A DNA stretch of 64,000 nucleotides from Arion vulgaris (GCA_020796225.1 CM036765.1:2750228-2814227); one strand, 5' to 3'; shown: positions 47,612-48,938, numbered from the stretch's first letter. Made by a program: numbers and translations. Notes: generated by a model from the sequence alone, not told the origin.

Positions 47612-48187
47612 ATATATATATATATATACACATTATACACACACACACATACATATATAATATATAATTGAATTGTGACAATAATTACTTGACTAATTTT
47701 TTTAAATTATCATAATTATTATGACTAACGTTGGCATCTGTATATTATGTATATAATATTAAAATACAAGTCAATACAGTACTAGTAGTACTGTATTATA
47801 CAGTACTTATCAATACAGTACTACTGACGACTGACTGTCAGTAGTAAACTGACAGCTTCAGTACCCCACTGTCAGTGTAGTGTCACTATATTAAATTATA
47901 ATATATACTATATAACTTTTATATAAATATAATTTCAAATACAGGCTGTGTGACTCACTCAGTACCTGTACTGTATGATACAGGTGGTTGTATATAGCAT
48001 TACTGTTAGCATACTGCTTCTCTAAACAAGAACGGTTAATTATAGACTATACTGTTTACTTACTTCCATCAAAGCGGCCCGAGTCGTTAATATCTTCATA
48101 GCATTTTTTGGTTTCCGTCAAAATTTGCTTCAGGCGATTACACATATTGCAGAATTTGCTTAATTCCTTGTATAATGTCGAACTCAT
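617..48187 (-). CDS. DSTYK: DSTYK gene, 12 exons (3' terminal exon outside window)
   Basis: Dual serine/threonine and tyrosine protein kinase (RIPK5-type), a cytoplasmic kinase with a long N-terminal region. In the order of transcription the exons are 48187-48064, 45080-44566, 34549-33853, 27245-27093, 24611-24526, 21384-21301, 16423-16326, 14487-14279, 11866-11710, 10597-10442, 4152-4062 and 862-617. All have AG/GT borders and the codon phases join without a gap, giving about 872 codons. Vertebrate DSTYK is about 930 residues, so roughly 50 residues are missing past base 1. The kinase part has the glycine loop GRGQYG (about residues 665-670), the lysine in PCAIKSV (687), HRDVKLKN (781-788), DLG in place of DFG (801-803) and MAPEL. 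Family identity rests on my memory of the vertebrate protein, but the match runs through every exon. Exon 12 has four one-base deletions, probably assembly errors. Confidence 0.93.
955..1219 (+). mobile_element. LINE ORF2 C-terminal fragment with (GATGAT)n tail
   Basis: Encodes [20 protein letters not shown], then [16 protein letters not shown] and [12 protein letters not shown], a LINE C-terminus. It is related to 42070-42385 ([20 protein letters not shown]). It ends in a GATGAT tail, which is a 3' target-primed signature. Confidence 0.7.
1245..2246 (-). mobile_element. SINE-A copy, internally expanded
   Basis: A minus-strand copy of the dispersed family I call SINE-A (about 250 bp, (GAA)n 3' tail, conserved core CATGTCGTAAGAGGCGAC). 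On the plus strand it reads CTTCTTCTTTGAAAG, then a long tandem expansion, then CACTCTTTGCGATTTG through to GCGAGCCCCAGCAACAC. Without the insertion of repeat units it would be normal length. Other copies are annotated at 11.3, 23.8, 26.5, 33.2, 36.6, 39.8, 40.8, 44.0, 44.3 and 46.5 kb. Confidence 0.75.
1260..2046. repeat. 29-bp minisatellite inside SINE-A
   Basis: About 27 copies of a 29-bp unit (CTTCATATCAACCACTTATT then AAACCACAA). The unit is the SINE-A segment that reads TCCATATCGACCACTTGTTA in unexpanded copies. Copies between about 1515 and 1960 contain many one- to three-base losses and look poorly resolved. Confidence 0.9.
2238..3425. repeat. 63-bp minisatellite at the SINE-A end
   Basis: About 19 copies of a 63-bp unit containing ACTATGGGTGACCTGTATTC and AACTGATCATCAGTTCCTGT. 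It starts exactly where the SINE-A 5' end (CCCCAGCAACAC) meets the flank. It includes the short palindrome AACTGATCATCAGTT. Copies at 2674-2745 have many small deletions. Confidence 0.95.
3583..3750. repeat. 43-bp tandem repeat, about 3.5 copies
   Basis: The unit includes GGCATTGAGTCACTGAGCTC and ACGACCAGCCCCTG. It may continue the SINE-derived block to its left. 3426-3582 and 3751-4061 are AT-rich intron with nothing recognised. Confidence 0.85.
4062..4152 (-). CDS. DSTYK: DSTYK exon 11 (catalytic loop)
   Basis: Encodes [19 protein letters not shown] and [12 protein letters not shown]. The HRD catalytic loop with KLKN is distinctive of DSTYK (vertebrate HRDIKLKN). The acceptor is TTATAACAG and the donor is GTGAGT, ending in phase 0. 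The about 100-copy 34-bp array lies in the intron upstream of this exon. Confidence 0.96.
4153..4560. other. Intron 10 segment, mostly unrecognised
   Basis: AT-rich. 4330-4425 weakly resembles the 3' part of the SINE-B family (GAGATCAGAGCAC, CAGTGATGGTGATCC). Nothing else is identifiable. Confidence 0.3.
4567..7942. repeat. 34-bp minisatellite, about 100 copies
   Basis: A 3.4-kb array of a 34-bp unit (CAGTTCAGACATTAACTTTA then CGATAGCTACATGA), with C/T and G/A variants and occasional 8- to 11-base longer units containing TACCTCTATGATAGG. Most copies are nearly identical, but 7200-7340 is badly eroded by small deletions. It lies in DSTYK intron 10 between exons 10 and 11. I do not recognise an ancestral transposon for this unit. 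Confidence 0.97.
7990..8225 (+). mobile_element. SINE-D copy (tRNA-like head)
   Basis: Contains a B-box-like CAGTTCAATTCC inside CTGTGAGTGCAGTTCAATTC and ends in TTTTAAAAAAAGG. The same family lies in opposite orientation at 35930-36140, where the B box is GCGGGTTCAATTCCGC. The shared 3' part contains paired GGTGCCACGAACACCG-like motifs. Confidence 0.65.
8455..9545 (+). mobile_element. LINE (RT to C-terminus), degenerate
   Basis: Reading frames give [20 protein letters not shown], a (TA)n run at 8566-8589, [19 protein letters not shown] (RT motif), then [20 protein letters not shown] and [16 protein letters not shown]. The C-terminus follows: [20 protein letters not shown] and [18 protein letters not shown]. 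The catalytic FADD box reads FTGD, so it is dead. The same family lies at 26755-27000 (+), 32490-33840 (-) and 34935-35640 (+). Its 3' end runs into the 42-bp array. Confidence 0.75.
9553..10140. repeat. 42-bp minisatellite from a LINE 3' end
   Basis: About 14 copies of a 42-bp unit (GTTGTGAGGTAAACATGGAT then TAGAGACAAGAGGAACACATAA). It resembles the single-copy LINE terminus at 26966-27000 (CTGTGAGGCAAAATAGGATT then AGAGAAAAG). It follows an AATC microsatellite-like tract (10141-10195) on its right. Long minus-strand ORFs across it are repeat artefacts. Confidence 0.92.
10141..10195. repeat. (AATC)n-like microsatellite
   Basis: Imperfect CAATCAATCAAATCAATCAA run. 10196-10441 is AT-rich intron with nothing recognised. 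Confidence 0.85.
10442..10597 (-). CDS. DSTYK: DSTYK exon 10 (kinase N-lobe to hinge)
   Basis: Encodes [37 protein letters not shown] and [12 protein letters not shown], matching vertebrate LPKHERLVDLHGSVIDY and the hinge VLLIMERLHRDL. The acceptor has a run of eight T (TTTTTTTTACAG) and the donor is GTCAGT. The exon ends two bases into an Arg codon, which exon 11 completes. Confidence 0.95.
10780..11040 (+). mobile_element. RTE-like LINE C-terminal fragment
   Basis: Encodes [20 protein letters not shown] and later [20 protein letters not shown] in shifting frames, the usual end of an RTE-type polyprotein. It resembles 24930-25200 and 40388-40690 and ends in GAAGATGATGAAGAAGAA. Confidence 0.65.
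11041..11090. repeat. (CA)n microsatellite
   Basis: Imperfect CACACA run following the LINE tail. 11091-11315 holds nothing I recognise. Confidence 0.85.
11320..11575 (-). mobile_element. SINE-A copy
   Basis: Plus strand reads TTCGAACGCTCCACATTAAC through TTAAGAGCGATTGTACAATG to GCCCCGGCAACAC. The conserved core is damaged on this copy (CTCTTACGACATGC). Confidence 0.8.
11710..11866 (-). CDS. DSTYK: DSTYK exon 9 (kinase N-lobe, ATP site)
   Basis: Begins the kinase domain. It contains the glycine-rich loop [17 protein letters not shown], the ATP-anchoring lysine in [11 protein letters not shown], and [14 protein letters not shown], nearly identical to vertebrate DSTYK. The acceptor is TTGTTTCAG and the donor is GTAAGT. 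The long ORF visible here in another frame ([12 protein letters not shown]) is a shadow. Confidence 0.96.
11867..12394. other. Intron 8 segment, nothing recognised
   Basis: About 530 bases of AT-rich intron upstream of exon 9. No coding fragment or known repeat seen. Confidence 0.5.
12395..12735 (-). mobile_element. SINE-B copy, old
   Basis: Minus-strand copy of a tRNA-derived family (SINE-B). Plus strand shows CATTGCACTTCAGTGAGTAA, then CTCTGTAGCACCGGCGAGG, AATTTAGAAGATGGTGAAAA and GAACTGCCAATGGTTCTTTT. Diverged from the copies at 38.4 and 45.9 kb. Confidence 0.7.
12736..13254. other. Intron segment with a duplicated SINE-A scrap
   Basis: Mostly unrecognised. At 13049-13090 the phrase AACCACTCTTTGTGATT appears twice in tandem, a remnant of SINE-A. 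Confidence 0.4.
13255..13540. repeat. Dispersed repeat R with internal 40-bp array
   Basis: Shares ATGCAGCATGTGTGTGA, GCCGTTTTAAGACGTGTATC and GTTTTGTC with 63290-63480. Here the last part, from about 13372 to 13535, is repeated four times (GTGTATCGTTTTGTCAACAC then TAGGCAAGTTAG), while at 63.4 kb it occurs once. Confidence 0.7.
13640..13995 (-). mobile_element. Two LINE C-terminal scraps
   Basis: Minus strand reads [31 protein letters not shown] around 13755-13650, and [14 protein letters not shown] around 13935-13880. Both look like the final segments of RTE-like polyproteins. Confidence 0.55.
14010..14215. other. GC-richer segment, possible repeat
   Basis: GGATGGGATCGTTAGTCCCA to GTAATGGCCTCATGGGAGG is more GC-rich than its surroundings and may be part of a LINE, but I cannot place it. 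Confidence 0.3.
14279..14487 (-). CDS. DSTYK: DSTYK exon 8
   Basis: Encodes [33 protein letters not shown] and [19 protein letters not shown], which match vertebrate KLAKSICSQFRTRLNSSH and RKDHAPRLARLSLESCSLQD. This is the helical region just before the kinase domain. The acceptor is CTCTACAG and the donor is GTGAGT. A perfect 60-bp palindrome lies 50 bases upstream of the acceptor. Confidence 0.94.
14537..14596. repeat. Perfect 60-bp palindrome
   Basis: TCACAAAACTTTACCATAAT at the left end is the exact reverse complement of the right end, with a centre of AT dinucleotides. It is perfect over all 60 bases. It lies 50 bases upstream of the exon 8 acceptor on the transcribed strand. Confidence 0.95.
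14610..15090 (-). mobile_element. RNase H LINE C-terminal fragment, unexpanded form
   Basis: Minus-strand end of an RNase H-bearing LINE. It includes the eroded RNase H block ([10 protein letters not shown], from PGHxGVxGNEKADxLAS), [13 protein letters not shown] and, near the end, REECV with NHRYA, corresponding to [17 protein letters not shown] in the copy at 38.3 kb. It is the single-copy counterpart of the expanded element at 50.9-53.46 kb. Confidence 0.7.
15147..15560 (-). mobile_element. RTE-like LINE C-terminus, open frame
   Basis: Well preserved: [60 protein letters not shown] and [17 protein letters not shown]. This is the standard RTE-type polyprotein end. Its 3' side (15110-15140) is an ATA/ATT microsatellite, and it is truncated on the 5' side at a TA tract. 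Confidence 0.85.
15561..15637. repeat. (TA)n microsatellite
   Basis: About 38 uninterrupted TA repeats between two LINE fragments. The Ile/Tyr-rich ORFs here are artefacts. Confidence 0.97.
15655..16255 (+). mobile_element. RNase H LINE 3' fragment
   Basis: Frames give [18 protein letters not shown] (RNase H end), then NEDEADRLAK-like remains, [20 protein letters not shown] and a final EFEIAI. It is the same family as 33.42-33.77, 36.19-36.63 and 41.13-41.56 kb. Multiple frameshifts. Confidence 0.75.
16326..16423 (-). CDS. DSTYK: DSTYK exon 7
   Basis: Encodes [20 protein letters not shown] and [12 protein letters not shown]. The [11 protein letters not shown] core matches vertebrate ITLEWKRKVA. 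The polypyrimidine tract and acceptor (TTTTTTTCTTACAG) are strong, and the donor is GTATGT. Two bases of an Arg codon are completed by exon 8. Confidence 0.92.
16500..16640 (-). mobile_element. LINE scrap ([12 protein letters not shown] type)
   Basis: Minus strand encodes [20 protein letters not shown], a widespread post-RT LINE motif. A second copy is at 50800-50925. 16641-16974 is unassigned. Confidence 0.65.
16975..20470 (-). mobile_element. RTE-like LINE, split by PLE1
   Basis: Minus strand. 20470-19793 holds RT motifs: [40 protein letters not shown] and [15 protein letters not shown] (catalytic FADD intact). After the 2.1-kb PLE insertion, 17661-16975 holds [35 protein letters not shown] and a final [13 protein letters not shown]. 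There are scattered stops and frameshifts, so it is not active. Confidence 0.85.
17675..19779 (+). mobile_element. Penelope-like element PLE1 (RT + GIY-YIG)
   Basis: Flanked by a perfect 13-bp target duplication, CAATTTGTCCTGA (17662-17674 and 19780-19792). It encodes [34 protein letters not shown] and the catalytic [10 protein letters not shown] of a PLE reverse transcriptase. A Cys motif (CGCRRCNTC) follows, then the GIY-YIG endonuclease ([36 protein letters not shown]). The Cys motif before GIY-YIG recalls Neptune-type PLEs. It is 5'-truncated and has at least four frame breaks. A 71-bp direct duplication lies at 19368-19509. The 3' end carries the hammerhead-like motif at about 19687-19728. 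Confidence 0.93.
20471..20695 (+). mobile_element. SINE-C copy (tRNA-derived)
   Basis: B box GGGTTCGAGTCC at 20493-20504, then CCCCTAGGATTGTTGCTGAA, GCTACGGAGTTTGTGCAATA and GTGCAATGAAGTCAATCCTT. It matches 35200-35468. Confidence 0.75.
20877..21232. repeat. 73-bp minisatellite, about 5 copies
   Basis: Unit GTCATCATACTGTTACCGGG TTGTTACCCAGTGTCATG and TTTTGTCTTGCTCTGCTCTA. Two versions (TTGTTACCCAG and TTGTTGTACAG) alternate. It lies 68 bases downstream of the exon 6 donor. Confidence 0.93.
21301..21384 (-). CDS. DSTYK: DSTYK exon 6
   Basis: Twenty-eight codons, phase 0 on both sides. It encodes [17 protein letters not shown] and [11 protein letters not shown], matching vertebrate ILNAAYHVEVTFHSGSS and the following helix. 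The acceptor is CCTGTCAG and the donor is GTACAT. A 73-bp minisatellite ends about 70 bases downstream of the donor. Confidence 0.93.
21385..22479. other. Intron 5 segment, nothing recognised
   Basis: About 1.1 kb with no convincing coding fragment or known repeat. The small ORFs are uninformative. Confidence 0.45.
22480..22685 (+). mobile_element. LINE RNase H scrap
   Basis: Encodes [29 protein letters not shown] and [13 protein letters not shown], an RNase H domain (DSQS and PGHAGVxGNE positions). This is a different LINE family from the other RNase H fragments. Confidence 0.6.
22690..23345. other. AT-rich intron, nothing recognised
   Basis: About 650 bases without coding signal or known repeat. 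Confidence 0.5.
23350..23460 (+). repeat. Inverted repeat arm, left
   Basis: GAGGAGTTTCAG, GATGGGTGT and ATTGGAACAGCCTGAAA recur as the reverse complement at 24295-24410. The arms are moderately diverged. Confidence 0.6.
23555..23795 (+). mobile_element. SINE-B copy, 3'-truncated
   Basis: A-box-like TGTGGTATGGAGG, then CAATGTAGGTGAGATCGAGC. GTGTTCAAGTTGAGCACGC is duplicated in tandem (23730-23778). It is joined directly to a SINE-A copy. Confidence 0.7.
23797..24172 (-). mobile_element. SINE-A copy with internal duplications
   Basis: A segment of about 91 bases (ACTCTTTGTGATTTGTATAT to GGCCAGCACATCC) is present twice in tandem (about 23836-24007). Further on, CCTCAGTTGCCTCTTA is repeated three times. 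These look like early stages of minisatellite growth. Confidence 0.8.
24295..24410 (-). repeat. Inverted repeat arm, right
   Basis: Reverse complement of 23350-23460. The pair brackets the SINE-B/SINE-A block. Confidence 0.6.
24526..24611 (-). CDS. DSTYK: DSTYK exon 5
   Basis: An 86-base exon too short to stand out as an ORF. It encodes [11 protein letters not shown], an acidic linker ([12 protein letters not shown]) and DALKQ. The start matches vertebrate GTLERCLQSLE. The acceptor GCTGAAAG has a weak polypyrimidine tract, and the donor is GTAGGC. It ends in phase 0 and joins ILNAAY of exon 6. Confidence 0.88.
24650..25260 (+). mobile_element. RTE-like LINE C-terminus with 64-bp array
   Basis: Frames give [51 protein letters not shown] and [10 protein letters not shown], a standard RTE polyprotein end. 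The segment encoding the first peptide is tandemly repeated (24672-24945). Confidence 0.75.
24672..24945. repeat. 64-bp tandem repeat inside a LINE
   Basis: About 4.3 copies of GGGATTGAGATGGTATGATA GGGTCACAAATGAGAAAC and GAGAGAGCAAGACAGAATA. The minus-strand ORF here is an artefact. Confidence 0.92.
25340..25455 (+). mobile_element. LINE scrap
   Basis: Encodes [20 protein letters not shown], the common YGSETW post-RT LINE motif. Confidence 0.55.
25500..26010 (-). mobile_element. RTE-like LINE C-terminus
   Basis: Minus strand encodes [12 protein letters not shown] near 25990, [46 protein letters not shown] and [16 protein letters not shown] at the end. Confidence 0.7.
26020..26240 (+). mobile_element. 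LINE C-terminal scrap with GATGAT tail
   Basis: Shifting frames give [20 protein letters not shown], and the fragment ends TTGGATGATGAT. It resembles the fragment at 955-1219. 26241-26519 is unassigned. Confidence 0.45.
26520..26775 (+). mobile_element. SINE-A copy
   Basis: GTGTGGTGCCGGTGCCCGCA, the core GCATGTCGTTAGAGGCGACT, then GGTCCCTATGGAGCGTTTGA and an AAAAGAAA tail. It abuts a LINE fragment. Confidence 0.85.
26776..27010 (+). mobile_element. LINE C-terminal fragment
   Basis: [40 protein letters not shown] and a 3' end CTGTGAGGCAAAATAGGATT AGAGAAAAG. This is the unexpanded form of the terminus that became the 42-bp array at 9.5 kb. Confidence 0.75.
27093..27245 (-). CDS. DSTYK: DSTYK exon 4
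   Basis: Encodes about residues 446-497, including [20 protein letters not shown] and [12 protein letters not shown]. These match the vertebrate RQIQELIISRLNQAVANKL and VDYLRESFVG segment, a predicted helical stalk between the N-terminal region and the kinase. The acceptor is CTTGCAG and the donor is GTATGC. Both phases match exons 3 and 5. Confidence 0.93.
27450..28070. repeat. Diverged tandem duplication, about 315-bp unit
   Basis: 27455-27745 and 27775-28070 share TCCCCTCATCTC/TCCTCTCATCCC, CTGTTTGTACCTCC/CTGTGTGTACCTCC, GCTGACC and CTCTGAGAA phrases in the same order. Richer in C than its surroundings. Function unknown. Confidence 0.6.
28157..29908 (-). mobile_element. Penelope-like element PLE2 (RT + GIY-YIG)
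   Basis: Flanked by a perfect 12-bp target duplication, AGACCAGCAAAA (28145-28156 and 29909-29920). Minus strand encodes [36 protein letters not shown] and [11 protein letters not shown] (RT catalytic site), then [33 protein letters not shown] and remnants of the nuclease. It is 5'-truncated inside RT, frameshifted near 29280, and the GIY-YIG part is broken near 28750. It is closely related to PLE1 and has a longer 3' end (CAAGTTTTACTGCAGTATCC). Confidence 0.93.
29921..30515. other. Intron segment, nothing recognised
   Basis: A mildly open minus-strand frame (30127-29921) matches nothing I know. No repeat identified. Confidence 0.4.
30520..31095 (+). mobile_element. RNase H LINE C-terminal fragment
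   Basis: Includes [40 protein letters not shown] and [20 protein letters not shown]. It corresponds to the last part of RNase H and the following conserved domain. Open for about 190 codons, but the Cys knuckle is damaged. Confidence 0.75.
31395..31632 (+). mobile_element. RNase H LINE 3' end (43.9-kb family)
   Basis: Nearly the same as 43760-43995: ACTGTAGAAAGTGCAGTCAT, then CTTCCACAATTACAGAACAC and AAAGAGTGAAAACTTGCAGC, ending in TTAGAAGAAGAAGAAG. 31096-31394 and 31633-31830 hold nothing recognised. Confidence 0.8.
31850..32193. mobile_element. Hairpin PLE derivative (inverted 3' ends)
   Basis: Two copies of the PLE 3' terminal region in head-to-head inverted orientation (left arm about 31866-32030, right arm about 32036-32193), flanked by CCTAAAAAGTGA target duplications (31838-31849 and 32194-32205). 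The right arm reads CTCCTGTTTGTTCGTTGCTT GATAAAGGCC and ends GTACGTGTTTCA like PLE1. No coding sequence. Confidence 0.88.
32490..33840 (-). mobile_element. LINE, interrupted by the LINE-SINE composite
   Basis: Minus strand encodes, in order, [19 protein letters not shown] (33825-33770), [16 protein letters not shown] (33163-33110), [39 protein letters not shown] and KAGHAKDGP. It is the same family as 8455-9545. Its reading continues on both sides of the insert at about 33166-33767. Confidence 0.75.
33166..33767 (-). mobile_element. LINE-SINE composite, copy 2
   Basis: An RNase H LINE 3' end (minus: [38 protein letters not shown] and ESEIPI before the stop) followed without a gap by an inverted SINE-A copy (33166-33398). 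It is nearly identical, including the junction, to 36290-36880 in reverse. It sits inside a LINE reading frame, and I see no clear target duplication. Confidence 0.85.
33853..34549 (-). CDS. DSTYK: DSTYK exon 3 (largest)
   Basis: A 697-base open exon encoding about residues 214-445. It contains [13 protein letters not shown] (vertebrate PVFFFKVPKLGS), a Ser/Thr-rich low-complexity stretch ([18 protein letters not shown]), then [10 protein letters not shown] and the helical [17 protein letters not shown] block, which closely matches vertebrate AFDMQRDLQITPKRLEY. The acceptor is TTCTTAG and the donor is GTGAGT. There is no frame interruption across 232 codons, which argues that the gene is functional. 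Confidence 0.92.
34550..34934. other. Intron 2 segment, nothing recognised
   Basis: About 385 bases of AT-rich sequence upstream of exon 3. Confidence 0.5.
34935..35640 (+). mobile_element. LINE fragment carrying a SINE-C insertion
   Basis: [20 protein letters not shown] and HRSRLPTDS lead into SINE-C at 35200. The LINE resumes near 35469 and ends with [20 protein letters not shown] remains (GCAGAGGATTAGAGAAAGAA). Same family as 8455-9545. Confidence 0.65.
35200..35468 (+). mobile_element. SINE-C copy (tRNA-derived)
   Basis: A box TGGCAAAGTGGTTAAG (35231-35246), B box GTGGGTTTTAATCC (35271-35284), then ATCCCTAGGATTGTTGCCGG and CAATGAAGTCAATCCTTCTC. The boxes have the spacing expected of a tRNA-derived Pol III promoter. 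Confidence 0.8.
35641..35929. other. Intron segment, nothing recognised
   Basis: AT-rich, no known repeat. Small ORFs only. Confidence 0.45.
35930..36140 (-). mobile_element. SINE-D copy (tRNA-like head)
   Basis: On the minus strand: GCCCGCCTGCCCAGCGGTTC, B box GCGGGTTCAATTCCGC, and a 3' end GATCGAAAAAAAAACAAAAA that is poly(A)-like. Pairs with 7990-8225. Confidence 0.75.
36191..36888 (+). mobile_element. LINE-SINE composite, copy 1, with target duplication
   Basis: An RNase H LINE 3' fragment ([65 protein letters not shown]) ending at GCAGAAGAAGAAAATACG, then an inverted SINE-A copy (about 36645-36885). The whole unit is bracketed by the 11-bp direct repeat AAATACTTTAT (36180-36190 and 36889-36899), so both parts apparently inserted together. 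Confidence 0.85.
37143..38078. repeat. 50-bp minisatellite, interrupted by a LINE
   Basis: Unit ACCAACACTTTGTTACCAGT, GCCAAACTTGGTCTTTCATA and GCAACAGCTC. About four units precede and six follow a LINE fragment that breaks one unit after CACTTTGTT (about 37401-37812). 36900-37142 is unassigned AT-rich sequence. Confidence 0.92.
37401..37812 (-). mobile_element. LINE fragment inserted in the 50-bp array
   Basis: Minus strand encodes [40 protein letters not shown] and [20 protein letters not shown]. Both ends fall inside one repeat unit. Confidence 0.75.
38082..38275 (+). mobile_element. LINE scrap
   Basis: [20 protein letters not shown] and [15 protein letters not shown] resemble the fragment at 37401-37812 in the opposite orientation. 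Confidence 0.5.
38285..38425 (-). mobile_element. RNase H LINE C-terminus
   Basis: Minus strand [25 protein letters not shown], the final conserved block of the family at 14.6-15.1 and 50.9-53.46 kb. Confidence 0.65.
38430..38862 (+). mobile_element. SINE-B copy, near full length
   Basis: A box TGGTGTAGAGGTTAG, B box GGTTCGCTCC, then GATCCCTGATCTCAATGTAA, GGCTGGAAAACCGCCGCCC, CGGTGCTACGGAGTTCATGC and GTGCAATGATGATGGTCC. A tRNA-derived SINE of about 430 bp, the best reference copy in the window. Confidence 0.85.
38880..39250. other. Intron 2 segment, nothing recognised
   Basis: AT-rich, no known repeat. Confidence 0.45.
39255..39590 (-). mobile_element. LINE C-terminal fragment
   Basis: Minus strand [40 protein letters not shown] and [18 protein letters not shown]. 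Confidence 0.7.
39765..40012 (+). mobile_element. SINE-A copy
   Basis: GGGTGCGGGGCCCACAAGGA, a mutated core (AATGTCATAAAAGGCGGC) and TTGATATAGAGCATTTGAAG. 40013-40387 holds nothing recognised. Confidence 0.8.
40388..40690 (-). mobile_element. RTE-like LINE C-terminus
   Basis: Plus strand CTCCCAGCGGAGCACAGGTC TTCAACAAAC is the antisense of the ending seen at 10960-11030. Minus strand gives frames with [20 protein letters not shown] and [13 protein letters not shown]. Confidence 0.6.
40785..41040 (-). mobile_element. SINE-A copy
   Basis: CTTCTTCTTCGAACGCTCCA, CCTCTTACGACATGCATTGC and CAGGCCCCGGCACCACACGG on the plus strand. Confidence 0.85.
41085..41128 (+). mobile_element. PLE 3' end scrap
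   Basis: TATAAAACTACAGTACTTTT ATTTTACGTGTTTCG matches the terminal bases of PLE1 and the hairpin derivatives. Confidence 0.55.
41130..41560 (-). mobile_element. RNase H LINE 3' fragment
   Basis: Minus strand [19 protein letters not shown] and frames giving [29 protein letters not shown]. Its end lacks the SINE-A seen in the two composites, so SINE-A is not a normal part of this LINE. Confidence 0.8.
41583..42068 (+). mobile_element. RNase H LINE 3' fragment, second family
   Basis: [60 protein letters not shown] and a [20 protein letters not shown] zinc-knuckle-like end, one in-frame stop. Confidence 0.8.
42070..42385 (+). mobile_element. LINE C-terminus with GATGGTAATGAT end
   Basis: [40 protein letters not shown] and [19 protein letters not shown]. 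Related to 955-1219. Confidence 0.75.
42386..42525 (-). mobile_element. SINE-B variant fragment
   Basis: Reverse complement of 49790-49900: GACAATTGTTGAAAATTGAT AAGAGTC and GCAGACGGGACAAA, with the 24-bp ATTACAATAAAATTCATTAT repeat. Confidence 0.65.
42545..43995 (+). mobile_element. RNase H-bearing LINE, best-preserved copy
   Basis: A post-RT region ([24 protein letters not shown], [14 protein letters not shown]) is followed by an open RNase H domain. Its catalytic positions are present: D in [10 protein letters not shown] in [12 protein letters not shown] in [12 protein letters not shown] and D in [17 protein letters not shown]-terminal block ([37 protein letters not shown]) follows, and the 3' end is GGTTAGAAGAAGAAG. 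The first part is frameshifted. An I-clade-like LINE is the likeliest class. It lacks RT, so it is not autonomous. Confidence 0.85.
44040..44240 (+). mobile_element. SINE-A copy, degenerate
   Basis: AATAAAAAGCATGCAGAAAC, GGATGTGCTAGCC and AAAGAGTGGTTTAACACGTG are recognisable. The 5' half is badly eroded. Confidence 0.6.
44285..44534 (+). mobile_element. SINE-A copy next to the exon 2 donor
   Basis: GCTCGGGGCCCAAGGAATCA, core GCATATAGTAAGAGGCGACT, TGATATGGAGAGTTCGAAG. Ends about 32 bases from the DSTYK exon 2 splice donor. Confidence 0.85.
44566..45080 (-). CDS. DSTYK: DSTYK exon 2
   Basis: Encodes about residues 42-213 in one open frame, from a TTTTTCAG acceptor to a GTAGGT donor. It corresponds to the N-terminal region of vertebrate DSTYK that holds ILILGQD. 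Here that site reads [12 protein letters not shown], which resembles a P-loop with A in place of the second G. An acidic stretch (KDEEEE, residues 51-56) precedes it. No catalytic GTPase function can be claimed from this. A SINE ends only about 32 bases beyond the donor. Confidence 0.88.
45171..45640 (+). mobile_element. RTE-like LINE 3' fragment, copy 3
   Basis: GTTGTATCAATCCTAACATA TGCCAGC and AATGACTAAAGATATAGAAA match 61-486. It ends AGAAATTACTTGCAGGTCCT. It lies about 90 bases upstream of exon 2 in the transcribed direction. 45641-45921 is unassigned. Confidence 0.75.
45922..46306 (+). mobile_element. SINE-B copy
   Basis: A box TGTGGCGTAGAGGAAGA, B box GGTTCCATCCC, GATCTCAGTGTAGGTGAGAT, GAAAACCGCTGCC and TGCAATGATGATGGTC. 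Confidence 0.85.
46322..46490 (-). mobile_element. SINE-A2 fragment (3' part)
   Basis: Plus strand TTCTTGCGTCATTCTTACGA and GATCTTTGCCAAGAACGTGT are the reverse complement of the 3' half of the element at 49934-50191. Confidence 0.7.
46495..46740 (-). mobile_element. SINE-A copy
   Basis: CTTCTTGAAAGCTCCATATC, GTCACCTCTTACGACATGCA and GGCCCCGGCAACACACAGG on the plus strand. Confidence 0.85.
46741..47519. other. AT-rich intron 1, nothing recognised
   Basis: About 780 bases with no known repeat or coding signal. Confidence 0.55.
47520..47660. repeat. (TA)n with flanking (CA/TG)n
   Basis: A long TA run (47536-47628, briefly interrupted) between GTGTGTGT on the left and CACACACA on the right, so the tract is roughly palindromic. 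47700-48057 is AT-rich with small hairpins such as ACAGTACTAGTAGTACTGT near 47777. Confidence 0.95.
48064..48187 (-). CDS. DSTYK: DSTYK exon 1 (start codon)
   Basis: Encodes the first 41 residues, beginning [12 protein letters not shown] and including RLKQIL and ETKKCYEDI. These match the conserved helical start of vertebrate DSTYK (IRELCRGF, RLRQNL). The exon ends one base into a codon at a GTAAGT donor, and that phase fits exon 2. I saw no in-frame stop in about 100 bases upstream, so a somewhat earlier start is possible. This ATG is preferred because the conserved block begins at it. Confidence 0.85.
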
Positions 48188-48786
48188 TCTGAAAGATACT
48201 CCGAATCTTCTTGAATTGATTACAAACAAGTTATGGTGGAGTACTAAACACTTCTGGCCTGTAACTCGGGAACATAATTCTAAAAGCTTCTGTCAGCTAC
48301 CTACTACGATAAGTTGTCGAAAGAACTGAAAGAACAATAGCACTTCTGTAATCTGATCTGTAACCTATTTAAAAAAAAGGTCGTCTGCAGCTTTACTTCC
48401 GGGTCATTGCTTAGTAGTACGACGACATTCGACTGCAATCTTCTCAATTAAATATTCAAACCATAAATTATTTATTGTACCGATACCATCCATAACAATG
48501 TTGCATGCTGTTGCCATGTCTCTTTAACGACACACTGAACACATTTTCTCACACGTTGAATGATGTGTCATCCATTCAGCTTGCTACTACACATTAATGG
48601 AAAGATAATACACAATTTTGGATAATGATGTTTGAAACAAATGTAAGGGTCGGGCGGGGTGCGTGACCTTATAGCCGGCTAGAGCTAAATGAAAGGTCAT
48701 CAAAGAGGTAAGTGAACAAAAGCAACGACTACAAGCAGCAACACTCACTTTCATCTTTGGTCATTCTAGGGTGAATGGTAATGGGA
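48188..48786 (-). promoter_or_regulatory. Presumed 5' UTR and promoter region of DSTYK
   Basis: The 600 bases upstream of the DSTYK start codon carry no recognisable transposon until a SINE fragment near 48790. An ETS-type motif (ACCCGGAAGT on the minus strand, 48395-48404) lies about 210 bases upstream of the ATG, and a GC-rich patch lies at 48645-48680. No TATA box is obvious. Placement as promoter is inferred from position only. Confidence 0.35.
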
Positions 48787-48789
48787 GAG

Positions 48790-48938
48790 GACACGCACTG
48801 GCAAGTAATGCTGCTGATGCTACGGAGTTCGTGCACTGCAGCTGAGATCTTCCTGTATAAGAAAGAGATTGGAGCACACATGGTTACTCACCGAAGTGCA
48901 ATGACGATGGTCCAATCAATCAATCAAATAATGCTGCG
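48790..48938 (+). mobile_element. SINE-B 3' fragment
   Basis: GCTACGGAGTTCGTGCACTG CAGCTGAGATC, GGAGCACACATGGTTACTCA and ACGATGGTCCAATCAATCAA. It ends in an AATC tail. Confidence 0.8.
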
